Positions 23,132-30,772 of a DNA stretch of 43,664 nucleotides are shown piece by piece. Origin of the DNA: Clostridium sp. Its GTDB lineage: Bacteria > Bacillota > Dethiobacteria > Dethiobacterales > Dethiobacteraceae. A program made the position numbers and the translations under genes. The notes beneath the pieces are model-generated. The model made no database searches and was not told the origin of the DNA. It saw only the letters and a list, made by a program, of their open reading frames with translations. Position 1 is the first letter of the stretch. Each line of letters starts with the position of its first letter. The stretch lies in the NCBI GenBank assembly GCA_018335695.1, contig JAGXRV010000060.1, positions 1-43,664 on the forward strand, given 5' to 3'.

Positions 23132-23818
23132 ATGGAGCAGTCGGCTGTAACTGTTGTAATTGCCTTTTTATCAGGGGTTATTTCTTTTTTTTCGCCTTGT
23201 TTACTGCCTCTTTTACCGGTGTATCTGGGATTTTTAGCCGGTTCGATGGCTGATGAAACCGGCAGGCCCCAAAAAAATATGGCTTTGATTAACAGTCTTA
23301 ATTTCACTGTGGGCTTTAGTGTAGTTTTTATTCTGCTTGGCCTGCTTACAAGCTGGTTTGCCGGTTTTTTTGCAGCGCAGCAGCTGCTGCTGCAGCGGCT
23401 GGCAGGCATTTTGCTGATGCTTTTTGGACTGCATCTGGCTGGTATTTTTTCGCCGGCCTTTTTTCAGCGTGAGCGGCGTGTCAGCTATCTGCCGCAGAGA
23501 GTCGGCCCAGGTACTGCCATGCTGATGGGCGTGGCGTTTGCGGCAGGCTGGACTCCCTGTATCGGGCCGACTTTAGGTGCTATTTTAGTGTATGTTGCGG
23601 CAACCGACGGCGGTATCAGTCTGTTAATTGCTTTCTCTTTGGGCATGGCGTTGCCGTTTCTGCTGGCTGCTCTGCTGGTTGAGCAGGTGGGTCGTTGGGT
23701 TGAGCGGTTCTCGGTTTATTTGCCTCATTTGCAAAAAATATTTGGTCTTGTCTTAGTTGTCTTTGGTTTATTTGTCTTTTTTGGTCTTACGGCTAGGCTG
23801 GCTATACTTCTTAACTGA
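23132..23818 (+). CDS. ccdA: CcdA thiol-disulfide transporter
   Basis: This membrane protein passes reducing equivalents from cytoplasmic thioredoxin to extracytoplasmic thiol proteins, for cytochrome c maturation or spore-related redox. The 228-residue product has about six membrane helices and the two catalytic cysteines: Cys23 in SPCLLPLLPVYLG and Cys143 in GWTPCIGPTLGA. ATG 23132 lies six bases after GGAGG (23121-23125); ATG 23129 is only three away. Longer forms would begin inside the promoter. It is followed by the ResA-like gene, its usual partner. Confidence 0.92.
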   Translation: MEQSAVTVVIAFLSGVISFFSPCLLPLLPVYLGFLAGSMADETGRPQKNMALINSLNFTVGFSVVFILLGLLTSWFAGFFAAQQLLLQRLAGILLMLFGLHLAGIFSPAFFQRERRVSYLPQRVGPGTAMLMGVAFAAGWTPCIGPTLGAILVYVAATDGGISLLIAFSLGMALPFLLAALLVEQVGRWVERFSVYLPHLQKIFGLVLVVFGLFVFFGLTARLAILLN

Positions 23819-23832
23819 GAGGGGTCGATGGA

Positions 23833-24336
23833 ATGAAGAAATACGCGCCGATTCTGATTATGATTATGGCATTGGCAGTTGCAATTTTGGCGTTAAGGCA
23901 GTTTCGCTCTCAGGAGGGATTGTCTGTCGGGCAACAGGCTCCCGGATTTACGCTTAATGATTTTGAGGGCAATTTGGTCAGTCTTAATGATTTGCGGGGC
24001 AAGGTTGTGCTGCTTAATTTCTGGTCTGCAGCCTGTCCTCCCTGTCGTGAGCAGATGGTTGCACTGCAGCAGCTCTACGAAGATTTATCTGCGCAAGGAT
24101 TTACTATTCTTGCAATCAATGTCAATGACAGGCAAGAAGTTGCTTTGAATTATCTTGCCGAAAACGGTTATACATTTCCTGCGTTAAAAGATGCTGATTT
24201 GGCTGTTGCCCGGATGTATGCTGTTACAGGCATTCCAAAAACACTGATTCTTGACAGAGGCGGGATGATTCGTGATGTCCGTTTAGGTCCTGCCTCTGAA
24301 GCAACGCTGCGCCGCATGATTGAAGAATGGCTTTAG
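23833..24336 (+). CDS. resA: ResA/TlpA-family membrane-anchored thioredoxin
   Basis: This extracytoplasmic thiol-disulfide reductant acts downstream of CcdA. The 167-residue protein has an uncleaved N-terminal anchor (about 5-21), the AhpC/TSA-type segment GQQAPGFTLNDFEG and the active site Cys68-Pro-Pro-Cys71 in WSAACPPC, with cis-Pro in TGIPKT. It is 14 bp after ccdA and certainly in the same operon. Whether its client is apocytochrome c or another thiol protein is unknown, since no cytochrome gene lies nearby. Confidence 0.88.
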   Translation: MKKYAPILIMIMALAVAILALRQFRSQEGLSVGQQAPGFTLNDFEGNLVSLNDLRGKVVLLNFWSAACPPCREQMVALQQLYEDLSAQGFTILAINVNDRQEVALNYLAENGYTFPALKDADLAVARMYAVTGIPKTLILDRGGMIRDVRLGPASEATLRRMIEEWL

Positions 24337-24376
24337 GGAAATGACACTCCCATTACATTGGAAACAATATAGTTTT

Positions 24377-24427
24377 CTGCTATAAAAATTCCCCTCCCCT
24401 GGAGGGGTGCCCGTAAGGGCGGGGTGG
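24377..24427 (+). repeat. Repeat R2, forward copy
   Basis: CTGCTATAAAAATTCCCCTC followed by CCCTGGAGGGGTGCCCGTAAGGGCGGGGTGGG. It is the forward form of the element inverted at 13429-13470. Its CCCCTCC...GGAGGGG arms give a hairpin, which on the minus strand is followed by AATTTTTAT. Confidence 0.65.
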
Positions 24428-24440
24428 GCGCGTGGACGAG

Positions 24441-24479
24441 TGGGACAAATCACCTGTCCCCCTGTCCCTATTTTTTTTT
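24441..24479 (+). terminator. GGGACA/TGTCCC hairpin with T-run between convergent operons
   Basis: GGGACA (24442-24447) and TGTCCC (24455-24460), then CCTGTCCCTA and nine T (24471-24479), give a plus-strand terminator-like structure after resA. Such GGGACA dyads often occur as REP-type repeats. The T-run ends exactly at the pstB stop codon. Confidence 0.6.
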
Positions 24480-25236
24480 AGCCCATTTGACCGGTCAGAT
24501 AAGCTTCTGTGCGGTCATCTTTTGCGGCAATAAACATTTCGGTAGTGGGGCCGGCTTCCACCAGCTCGCCGTTTAAGACGAAGGCCGTCTGTTGGGAAAT
24601 GCGTGCCGCCTGCTGCATGTTATGAGTGACGATAATCACGGTATAATCTTCTTTTAGCTCTTTAATCAATTCTTCGATACGCATGGTGCTGACCGGATCC
24701 AGTGAGGCACACGGTTCGTCCATGAGAAAAACGGTAGGTTCGATCGCTAAGGCGCGGGCAATGCAGAGACGCTGCTGTTGGCCTCCGGAGAGCATGATGC
24801 CGGGACGGTCAAGATTGTCCTTGACTTCCTCCCAAAGTGCGGCTTTGCGCAGGCAGGACTCCACACGGTCGGCCGCCGCCCTGCCGCAGGCGAGGCCGTG
24901 CAGCCGCAGACCGGCAGCCACGTTTTCAAAGATGGAGAGGTGGGGGAAGGGGTTAGGCTTCTGAAAAATCATGCCCACACGCCGGCGGAGTTCAACCGGG
25001 TCTACATTGTCAGCGAGAATATTTTCAGTGTCCAGCTTGATTTTTCCTTGAATTGTCGCATTGGAGTATAAATCATGCAAACGGTTGATGCAGCGAAGCA
25101 AGGTGGTTTTGCCGCAACCCGAGGGACCGATTAAGGCGGTTACTTCTTTCGGTTTTGCGTAGAGAGAAACATTTTTGAGAACCTGATGCCGTCCGAACCA
25201 AACAGACAAGTCTTCAACAGCAATACTTTGCGTCAT
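24478..25236 (-). CDS. pstB: Phosphate ABC transporter ATPase PstB
   Basis: This powers high-affinity phosphate uptake. The 252-residue protein has Walker A GPSGCGKTTLL, the PstB-typical segment KPNPFPHLSIFENV, signature LSGGQQQRLCIARAL and Walker B VFLMDEPCASLDP (Cys in place of the usual Thr). The start at 25236 is preceded by AGGAGG; an upstream in-frame ATG (25284) lies inside pstA. It is last in the operon; phoU, often next, is absent here and the convergent ccdA-resA unit follows. Confidence 0.95.
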   Translation of the reverse strand: MTQSIAVEDLSVWFGRHQVLKNVSLYAKPKEVTALIGPSGCGKTTLLRCINRLHDLYSNATIQGKIKLDTENILADNVDPVELRRRVGMIFQKPNPFPHLSIFENVAAGLRLHGLACGRAAADRVESCLRKAALWEEVKDNLDRPGIMLSGGQQQRLCIARALAIEPTVFLMDEPCASLDPVSTMRIEELIKELKEDYTVIIVTHNMQQAARISQQTAFVLNGELVEAGPTTEMFIAAKDDRTEAYLTGQMG

Positions 25237-25237
25237 T

Positions 25238-26080
25238 TTAAAGCCTCCTGTTTCTGACCACAATAAAAAGCTGAGCAGCGACATTTAAGATCAAAATAGT
25301 TGTCACAAGTACCAAGGCGGCTCCCCAAGCCTGCTCCTGCCAGTCGGGAAAGGGGGAAGAAGCATAATTATAGATCAGCACCGGCAGCGAAGCAGAAGGC
25401 TGTTGCAAATTTTCCAGCCAAAAGCGACTGGTGAGAGCGGTGAGCAGAACAGGCGCCGTTTGTCCGGCCGCCAGTGCCACAGCAAGCATGATGCCTACAG
25501 CCAGTCCCCCTGTCGCCGCCGGCAGAATCAGCATCAGGACAGTCTGTTTTTTGCTGGCGCCAAGCGCCAGCGAAGCTTCCCGCCAACTGCCGGGCACAAG
25601 ACGTAACATTTCTTCGGCTGAAAGGGTGATGGTGGGGATCATCATTACCGCTAAGGCAATGCCTCCAGCAAGAGCTGAATAGTTTCCCGTACGCAGTACG
25701 AGAACTGTAAAGACAAACAGGCCGACGATCAGAGAGGGGACACCTGTTAATACTCTGTTTGCAAAACGGGTTGCCCCAGCCAGTTTGCTTTTTGGATTCT
25801 GATCCAAGTAAATGGCAGCCGAGATGCCAAAAGGTATGGCTAGCAACGAACCTAAGCCGACCATGATCGCGCTGCCAATTAAGGCGTTGCCGATGCCTCC
25901 TCCCGGTTCGCCTACCGGTGTGGGCAGGCTGGTGAGAAAAGGAATGTTAACGGCTGCGATGCCGCGGCGAAAAATATAGAATAAAATTAAGCAGAGTGCC
26001 AGCATAACAAGCAAGGCAGAAAGCAGACAGGCAAATTCCAGCAAATAACCGGTTGTCTTGCGCATTTTTTTACTGGCCAT
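25238..26080 (-). CDS. pstA: Phosphate ABC transporter permease PstA
   Basis: This is one of two membrane subunits of the Pst importer. The 280-residue protein has six predicted helices and the docking loop EASLALGASKKQTVLMLILPAA near 180-200. The start at 26080 is preceded by AGGAGG; the open frame extends upstream into pstC but without a plausible start. Its start overlaps the pstC end by 11 bp, and pstB begins two bases after its stop, so all three are translationally coupled. Confidence 0.94.
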   Translation of the reverse strand: MASKKMRKTTGYLLEFACLLSALLVMLALCLILFYIFRRGIAAVNIPFLTSLPTPVGEPGGGIGNALIGSAIMVGLGSLLAIPFGISAAIYLDQNPKSKLAGATRFANRVLTGVPSLIVGLFVFTVLVLRTGNYSALAGGIALAVMMIPTITLSAEEMLRLVPGSWREASLALGASKKQTVLMLILPAATGGLAVGIMLAVALAAGQTAPVLLTALTSRFWLENLQQPSASLPVLIYNYASSPFPDWQEQAWGAALVLVTTILILNVAAQLFIVVRNRRL

Positions 26081-27059
26081 TACTGAAAAACCTCCTTTGC
26101 GACAGCTTTTTGCCTTGCTTTTCCCGGGAATTCGGGACTCCTTGAGCTGTCCGGTGGACAAGCCAGACAGCAAGCACGTTAACGGCGAGAGTAATGATAA
26201 AAAGGAGCAAGCCAAGCAGGAGCAGGGCTGATAGTTGTAAGTCAAAAGCTTCCGGAAATTCATTGACGATGAGGGAGGCGATAGTTTGCGCCGGCGCCAG
26301 CAGAGAAGAAGGGATGAGGTTGGCGTTGCCGATAACCATAGTTACAGCTATCGCTTCGCCAAGGGAACGGCCAAGACCTAACAAGAGAGCGCCAGTAATG
26401 CCGACTTTGCTGGTTGGCAGGACTACTTTGGCAATCATCTCCCAGCGGGTTGATCCCAAAGCAAACATTGCTTCCCGCAGTTCCAGCGGAACCGCCCGGA
26501 TCACTTCTCTGGAAATGGCTGTAATCGTCGGCAGAATCATCATCGCTAAGACCAGGCTTGCTGTTAAGATGCCTATCCCCAGGGACGGTCCCTGGAAAAG
26601 CGGCAGAAAGCCGAGATTGTTTTCTAAAAATTGGCCTGGTCCGACTCTAAACCAAGGGGCTAACACAAAAAGACCCCAGAGTCCAAAGACCACACTGGGA
26701 ACGGCCGCCAGCAGCTCTACCGTAAAGGATGCCGGTTTCTTCAGCCAAGGCGGTGCCAGTTCGCTTAAAAAGATGGCTGTGCCGATACCAAGAGGACCGG
26801 CAAGAGCCAAGGCGAGCAAAGATGTGACAAGAGTGCCAAAAACTGCCGGGATAGCGCCATAAAGATTTAGTACCGGATCCCAGACGGACGTAGTCAAAAA
26901 GGCAGGGCCGAAGGCTTGCCAAGCCGGCCAAGCTCCCCAAAGGACAACAAGTAAAATACTGCCGGTTAAAAGTAAAATAAGGACTGCTGCTGCTGCCGTC
27001 AGATAAGGAAAGATGCCCTCTCCATTTTGCGGGCTGGTAGGTTGTTTTGTTGCTGTCAT
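26070..27059 (-). CDS. pstC: Phosphate ABC transporter permease PstC
   Basis: This is the second membrane subunit of the Pst importer. The 329-residue protein has an N-terminal helix (about 17-42), a family-typical extracellular loop (TTSVWDPVLNLYGAIPAVFGT) and the docking loop REAMFALGSTRWEMIAKVVLP. The start at 27059 follows GAGGAG in the mRNA; an in-frame ATG at 27107 would lie by the intra-operon terminator. The 114-bp gap to pstS holds a terminator hairpin. Confidence 0.94.
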   Translation of the reverse strand: MTATKQPTSPQNGEGIFPYLTAAAAVLILLLTGSILLVVLWGAWPAWQAFGPAFLTTSVWDPVLNLYGAIPAVFGTLVTSLLALALAGPLGIGTAIFLSELAPPWLKKPASFTVELLAAVPSVVFGLWGLFVLAPWFRVGPGQFLENNLGFLPLFQGPSLGIGILTASLVLAMMILPTITAISREVIRAVPLELREAMFALGSTRWEMIAKVVLPTSKVGITGALLLGLGRSLGEAIAVTMVIGNANLIPSSLLAPAQTIASLIVNEFPEAFDLQLSALLLLGLLLFIITLAVNVLAVWLVHRTAQGVPNSREKQGKKLSQRRFFSNGQ

Positions 27060-27086
27060 CAGCAAATCTCCTCTGTGGATTTTTTT

Positions 27087-27124
27087 AAAAAAGGCAGAGG
27101 GGCGCACGTCCGTGCGCCTCTGCC
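27087..27124 (-). terminator. Intra-operon terminator between pstS and pstC
   Basis: On the minus strand GGCAGAG-GCGCACG pairs with CGTGCGC-(CC)-CTCTGCC (14 pairs, two-base bulge), followed at once by six T. It is a strong rho-independent terminator placed to cut transcription after pstS, so pstCAB would be expressed at a fraction of pstS. Confidence 0.85.
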
Positions 27125-27173
27125 CATTACAGTTTTGCTTTGTAATTCTTACTTTGCGTGCTTTGCGTGGATG

Positions 27174-28643
27174 CTACCGTAAGATGGGCTGACCGTTGTG
27201 GTTAATCGTCTGCAATTGCTCTCTTACTCTGGTGATAACGCCTTCAGGCAGCGGGGCATAATACAAATCGGCAGCAAACGGTTCCAAGTTGCGTTCTACC
27301 ACAGCCCAACGGAGAAAATCTACTGTAGCACGTGCTTTCGCCAGATCTGTCTGGTCGCGGTAGACTAAAATCCAAGTCAGACCAACAATGGGGTAAGCTT
27401 CGGCACCGGGTGAATTGACTAGTGACATCCTCATATCTCTCGGCATTTGTTCGACTAAACCGGCTGCGGCGGCGGAAGTGGCATCGACTGAAGGAGCAAC
27501 AAAATTACCGGCTCTGTTGCGTAATTGTGCCATATTCAATCTGCTTTGAATGGCTGTGGAGAGTTCCACATAGCCGATAGCGCCGGGGAGTTGGCTCACT
27601 TGAGCGGCTACTCCCGCATTGCCGTGTGCGCCGACAGTTGTGCCCGGCCAACGTACGGAGGTGGCTCTGCCTACTTCCCTTTCCCAGCGTTCGCTGACTG
27701 CAGACAGGTAGTCGGTAAAGATGAACGTGGTGCCGCTGGAATCGGAGCGGCGGACTACTGTAATGCGCTGGTCGGGCAATCTTACTCCGGGGTTCAAAGC
27801 GGTAATGCGAGCGTCGTTCCATCTGGTGATGACACCAAGGTAGATGTCGGCAAGCACATCCGGGGTGAGGCGCAAGCCTGTGGCGACACCGCTTATGTTG
27901 TAAGTTACTGCGACGGCGCCCATTACGGTGGGGATGTGCAGGATTTGGTTCGGTGCGACTTGTGCCATCTGTGCATCAGTTAACTGTGCGTCGGTACCGG
28001 CGAAATCAAAGGTTCTGGCTAAAATGCCCCTGATACCGGCGCCGGAACCTACCGAAGCATAGTCAATCGTGACATCGGGGTCGGTGATGCGCCGATATTC
28101 GGTTACCAAGCGAGTATAAAGGGGGAAGGGGAAGGTGGCGCCGCCTGTAGTCAGGCGTAATGCCTGCTCAACAGGTGTACGCCGGCGTGATGCGTCTGTG
28201 CTGGAAATGCGGACGATAGCTCTCGCGCCGTCCCATTCTACCTGGGCACCAAGTGCTTCGCCGACGAAGCGGAGCGGTACCAGCGTGCGGCCGTTATTAA
28301 TTTGAGCAGGCTGCTCGAGAGCTACTGAACGCCCGTCGATAGTCGCCGTTCTGTTGCCGATCACAAGATTGATAACTCTGCCGGCTTTGCGGCCGGAAAC
28401 AGTTCTGGTGGCCTCGTCCCAACTTACATCGGCACCAAGTGTTTCGAAAATAATTCGCATGGGTACCAGCGTGCGGCCTCCGACAATGATGGGGGAGACA
28501 TCGCCTCTGATACCGCGTCCGTCAAACTCAATGGTGATAGGTCTTCTCGTCTGCGCAAAAGCTGCAGTCGGCAAGAGGGAAACCAGGATAGCAAGACAGA
28601 TTAAAACCGTAAAAACCCTCGAAAAAGATGTCTTTCTTTTCAT
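27174..28643 (-). CDS. pstS: Phosphate-binding protein PstS fused to a copper-amine-oxidase-type stalk domain
   Basis: This binds phosphate outside the membrane and delivers it to PstCA. The 489-residue protein is much longer than normal PstS (about 280-340). It has a signal peptide cleaved near AAFA (about residue 30) with no lipobox Cys, then a Cu_amine_oxidN1-type domain (about 35-150) with the two repeats GGRTLVPMRIIFETLGA and NGRTLVPLRFVGEALGA. A PstS core follows (about 157-480) with GGATFPFPLY, SVGSGAGIRGI, FAGTDA and RSDSSGTT. The stalk may replace the lipid anchor and hold the protein in the wall. The ATG at 28643 follows GAGGAGG. It is first in the pst operon, under a Pho box. Confidence 0.92.
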   Translation of the reverse strand: MKRKTSFSRVFTVLICLAILVSLLPTAAFAQTRRPITIEFDGRGIRGDVSPIIVGGRTLVPMRIIFETLGADVSWDEATRTVSGRKAGRVINLVIGNRTATIDGRSVALEQPAQINNGRTLVPLRFVGEALGAQVEWDGARAIVRISSTDASRRRTPVEQALRLTTGGATFPFPLYTRLVTEYRRITDPDVTIDYASVGSGAGIRGILARTFDFAGTDAQLTDAQMAQVAPNQILHIPTVMGAVAVTYNISGVATGLRLTPDVLADIYLGVITRWNDARITALNPGVRLPDQRITVVRRSDSSGTTFIFTDYLSAVSERWEREVGRATSVRWPGTTVGAHGNAGVAAQVSQLPGAIGYVELSTAIQSRLNMAQLRNRAGNFVAPSVDATSAAAAGLVEQMPRDMRMSLVNSPGAEAYPIVGLTWILVYRDQTDLAKARATVDFLRWAVVERNLEPFAADLYYAPLPEGVITRVREQLQTINHNGQPILR

Positions 28644-28667
28644 CTACTTTTTTGCCTCCTCGGATGA

Positions 28668-28732
28668 TTTATAGTACAAGCTTAACAAATTTATGTTAAA
28701 AACAAACGGTGTTCACGTTAAGAGAATGTTAA
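28668..28732 (-). promoter_or_regulatory. Pho box and promoter of the pst operon
   Basis: On the minus strand TTAACA (28732-28727), TTAACG (28721-28716), a degenerate ACCGTT (28710-28705) and TTAACA (28699-28694) recur every 11 bp, the spacing of Gram-positive PhoP sites (TTNACA repeats). A -10-like TATAAA lies at 28673-28668. Control by PhoPR is inferred. Confidence 0.75.
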
Positions 28733-28852
28733 ATTTTGGCGAGAAGAATTAAAAGAGGGTTCAAAGTAATATAGCTGCATTTTTAGAAATTTTTAGAGAC
28801 AACTTTAAAAATATAGAAGGAATCTCAAAAATGGCGTTGAATTGTACAAAAG

Positions 28853-28877
28853 TGGTTCAAAGTGGGAAAAAGTGGGG
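28853..28877 (+). promoter_or_regulatory. MraZ binding repeats upstream of mraZ
   Basis: TGGTT (28853), TGGGA (28863) and TGGGG (28873) recur every 10 bp with A-rich spacers (CAAAG, AAAAG), matching the TGGGN-N5 repeats bound by MraZ in other bacteria. Auto-repression of the dcw cluster is likely. I could not fix the -35/-10 boxes of this promoter. Confidence 0.75.
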
Positions 28878-28902
28878 GCTGCTCGGAGAGGGGTGATTTT
28901 CT

Positions 28903-29334
28903 GTGTTCATGGGTGAACATCAACATGCAATAGACGGTAAAGGCCGTTTGATTATCCCTGTCAAGTTCCGTGAGGATTTGGGGGAGAGCTTTATTGTTAC
29001 CCGTGGACTGGAAAGCTGCCTTTTTGTCTATCCTTTGCAAGAGTGGCATCTTTTGACTGAGAAGCTAAAGACCCTGCCTTTTACCAAGGCTGATGCCCGT
29101 GCATTTATGCGTTTCTTTTTTTCGGGTGCTGTGAGCTGTGAACTTGATGGGCAGGGTCGTATTTTGCTTCCCAATAATTTAAGGGAACATGCGAAATTGA
29201 TAAAAGATGTGATGGTCATCGGTGTATCCAACCGAGTGGAAATTTGGAGCCGGGAAGTGTGGGAAGCATATAGTGAGCAAGCCGGACTCTCCTATGAAGA
29301 TATTGCTGAAAAAATGCTTGACCTTGCTCTATAG
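28903..29334 (+). CDS. mraZ: Transcriptional regulator MraZ
   Basis: This forms ring-shaped oligomers and represses the dcw cluster. The 143-residue protein has two SpoVT/AbrB-like halves, each with the DGKGR / DGQGRILLP motif (near 11 and 84). The start is GTG 28903, nine bases after GAGGGG, giving the family N-terminus [11 protein letters not shown] 28909 is too far from the ribosome site. It is the first gene of the cluster and lies just downstream of its own predicted binding repeats. Confidence 0.95.
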   Translation: MFMGEHQHAIDGKGRLIIPVKFREDLGESFIVTRGLESCLFVYPLQEWHLLTEKLKTLPFTKADARAFMRFFFSGAVSCELDGQGRILLPNNLREHAKLIKDVMVIGVSNRVEIWSREVWEAYSEQAGLSYEDIAEKMLDLAL

Positions 29335-30339
29335 ATGGTGATTCGAGTCGGAATAACGCAAGGTAAGGATGTGGGTAAATTGCTGTTTTCTCATGAGCCG
29401 GTGCTGTTAAGGCAGACGCTTGAGCTTTTAAACCCGCAGCCGGGTGAGGTTTTCGTCGACGGCACAGTGGGTGGCGGAGGACACAGTCGGGCAATTTTAG
29501 AGAAGATTGGTGGCAGCGGACGCCTTATTGCCATCGACCAAGATCAAAACGCGCTGGCGGCTGCAGAAAAAAACTTAGCGCTCTGGAGAAATAATGTTAC
29601 TTTTGTTCATGATAATTTCGCTAACATCAGAAGTATTTTGGAGAGATTGCAGCTAAAGGCGGCAGACGGAATCTTGCTTGATATTGGTGTTTCAAGCAAC
29701 CAACTGGATGAGGATGAGCGTGGATTTTCCTTCCATGCAAACGCGCCGCTTGATATGCGGATGAATCAGGATGCTGCTTTGACGGCGGCCGATTTGGTTA
29801 ACCGGCTGGACGAAAGAGAGCTTACGAGAATATTGCGGGATTTCGGCGAGGAACTTTGGGCAGGCAGAATTGCCGCATTCATTGCGGCCAGTAGAAAAAA
29901 CAAGGGGCCGATTGTAACAACAGGCCAACTGGTGGAAGTAATTAAAGCTGCAATTCCGGCTAAGGCAAGACGCCGCGGTCCGCATCCTGCACGCCGAACA
30001 TTCCAGGCGCTGCGAATAGCGGTGAATGACGAACTCGCTCTGCTGGAGAAAGGCGTTCATGAAAGTATTGCCTGTCTGTGCCTTGGCGGTCGCTTGGCAG
30101 TGATTACTTTTCACTCACTGGAGGATAGAATCGTCAAGAAAATCTTTCAGCATGCCGCTGCAGGCTGTCACTGTCCGCCTGGTTTGCCGCAATGTGTTTG
30201 CAGTAAAGAAGCACTGGTAACAAGCTTGACAGGCAAACCTGTACAAGCCACTGAGGAAGAGTTGCTAAAAAATCCTCGAGCCCGCAGCGCTAAGCTGCGC
30301 GTGGTAAGGAAAGTTCTAGAAGAGAGCGAGGTTGAATAG
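29335..30339 (+). CDS. rsmH: 16S rRNA (cytosine-1402-N4)-methyltransferase RsmH
   Basis: This methylates N4 of C1402 in 16S rRNA with SAM. The 334-residue protein has the SAM motif VDGTVGGGGHSRAIL, DGILLDIGVSSNQLD, ERGFSFHANAPLDMRM and the C-terminal VITFHSLEDRIVK, all diagnostic. The ATG directly abuts the mraZ stop and lacks a clear ribosome site, so expression may depend on coupling; in-frame GTG 29371 or TTG 29380, after AAGG, would give a protein closer to the usual length. Confidence 0.95.
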   Translation: MVIRVGITQGKDVGKLLFSHEPVLLRQTLELLNPQPGEVFVDGTVGGGGHSRAILEKIGGSGRLIAIDQDQNALAAAEKNLALWRNNVTFVHDNFANIRSILERLQLKAADGILLDIGVSSNQLDEDERGFSFHANAPLDMRMNQDAALTAADLVNRLDERELTRILRDFGEELWAGRIAAFIAASRKNKGPIVTTGQLVEVIKAAIPAKARRRGPHPARRTFQALRIAVNDELALLEKGVHESIACLCLGGRLAVITFHSLEDRIVKKIFQHAAAGCHCPPGLPQCVCSKEALVTSLTGKPVQATEEELLKNPRARSAKLRVVRKVLEESEVE

Positions 30340-30341
30340 AA

Positions 30342-30719
30342 TTGTTAGCAGCGAAAAAAAGGGCAACGCAATCATTTTTGCCAGGAAGACAACACGTTCA
30401 AAGGGCAGCAGCCACGCGGCGTCAAAATTCTCTCCGTTTGGCGGAGCATAAAGCAAGAATGCTTTGTTTTATGTTGGCCTTTGCGTTGACGGCAGTTGCC
30501 CTGGTGGCGCATTTTACATATCTGGTCGATGTAAATCATCGTATTGGTCGCGGCATGGAAGAATTACGCGCTTTACAGGATGAGAACAAGCATTTAAAAT
30601 TAGAAATGGCGTTTCTGCAGTCGCCTGAGCGTCTGGAAAAGCTGGCGTTGGAAATGGGAATGAAGTATCCCGGGCAGGAGCAGATGGTAATCCTGACGGC
30701 AGTTGCCGCGGGAAATTAA
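30342..30719 (+). CDS. ftsL: Cell division protein FtsL
   Basis: This is a bitopic divisome protein that works with DivIB and DivIC. The 125-residue product has a basic N-terminus, one membrane helix (about 41-62) and a heptad-rich extracellular coiled coil (about 68-100). The start is TTG 30342, ten bases after GAGG and two bases after rsmH. Sequence identity in this family is low, so the call rests on topology, size and position between rsmH and the PBP gene. Confidence 0.8.
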   Translation: MLAAKKRATQSFLPGRQHVQRAAATRRQNSLRLAEHKARMLCFMLAFALTAVALVAHFTYLVDVNHRIGRGMEELRALQDENKHLKLEMAFLQSPERLEKLALEMGMKYPGQEQMVILTAVAAGN

Positions 30720-30772
30720 CAGTTATGTGAATAAAATCAGAGAGTTGTTTGAAGATTCGGGAGGGTTAGCTT

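Noticed and set aside
26081-26263. N-terminal extension of pstA into pstC
   Set aside because: No ribosome site, no family similarity, and an AGGAGG-preceded ATG exists at 26080.
26194-26862. 222-codon plus-strand open frame opposite pstC
   Set aside because: It is a shadow of the minus-strand pstC gene with no promoter, ribosome site or family features.
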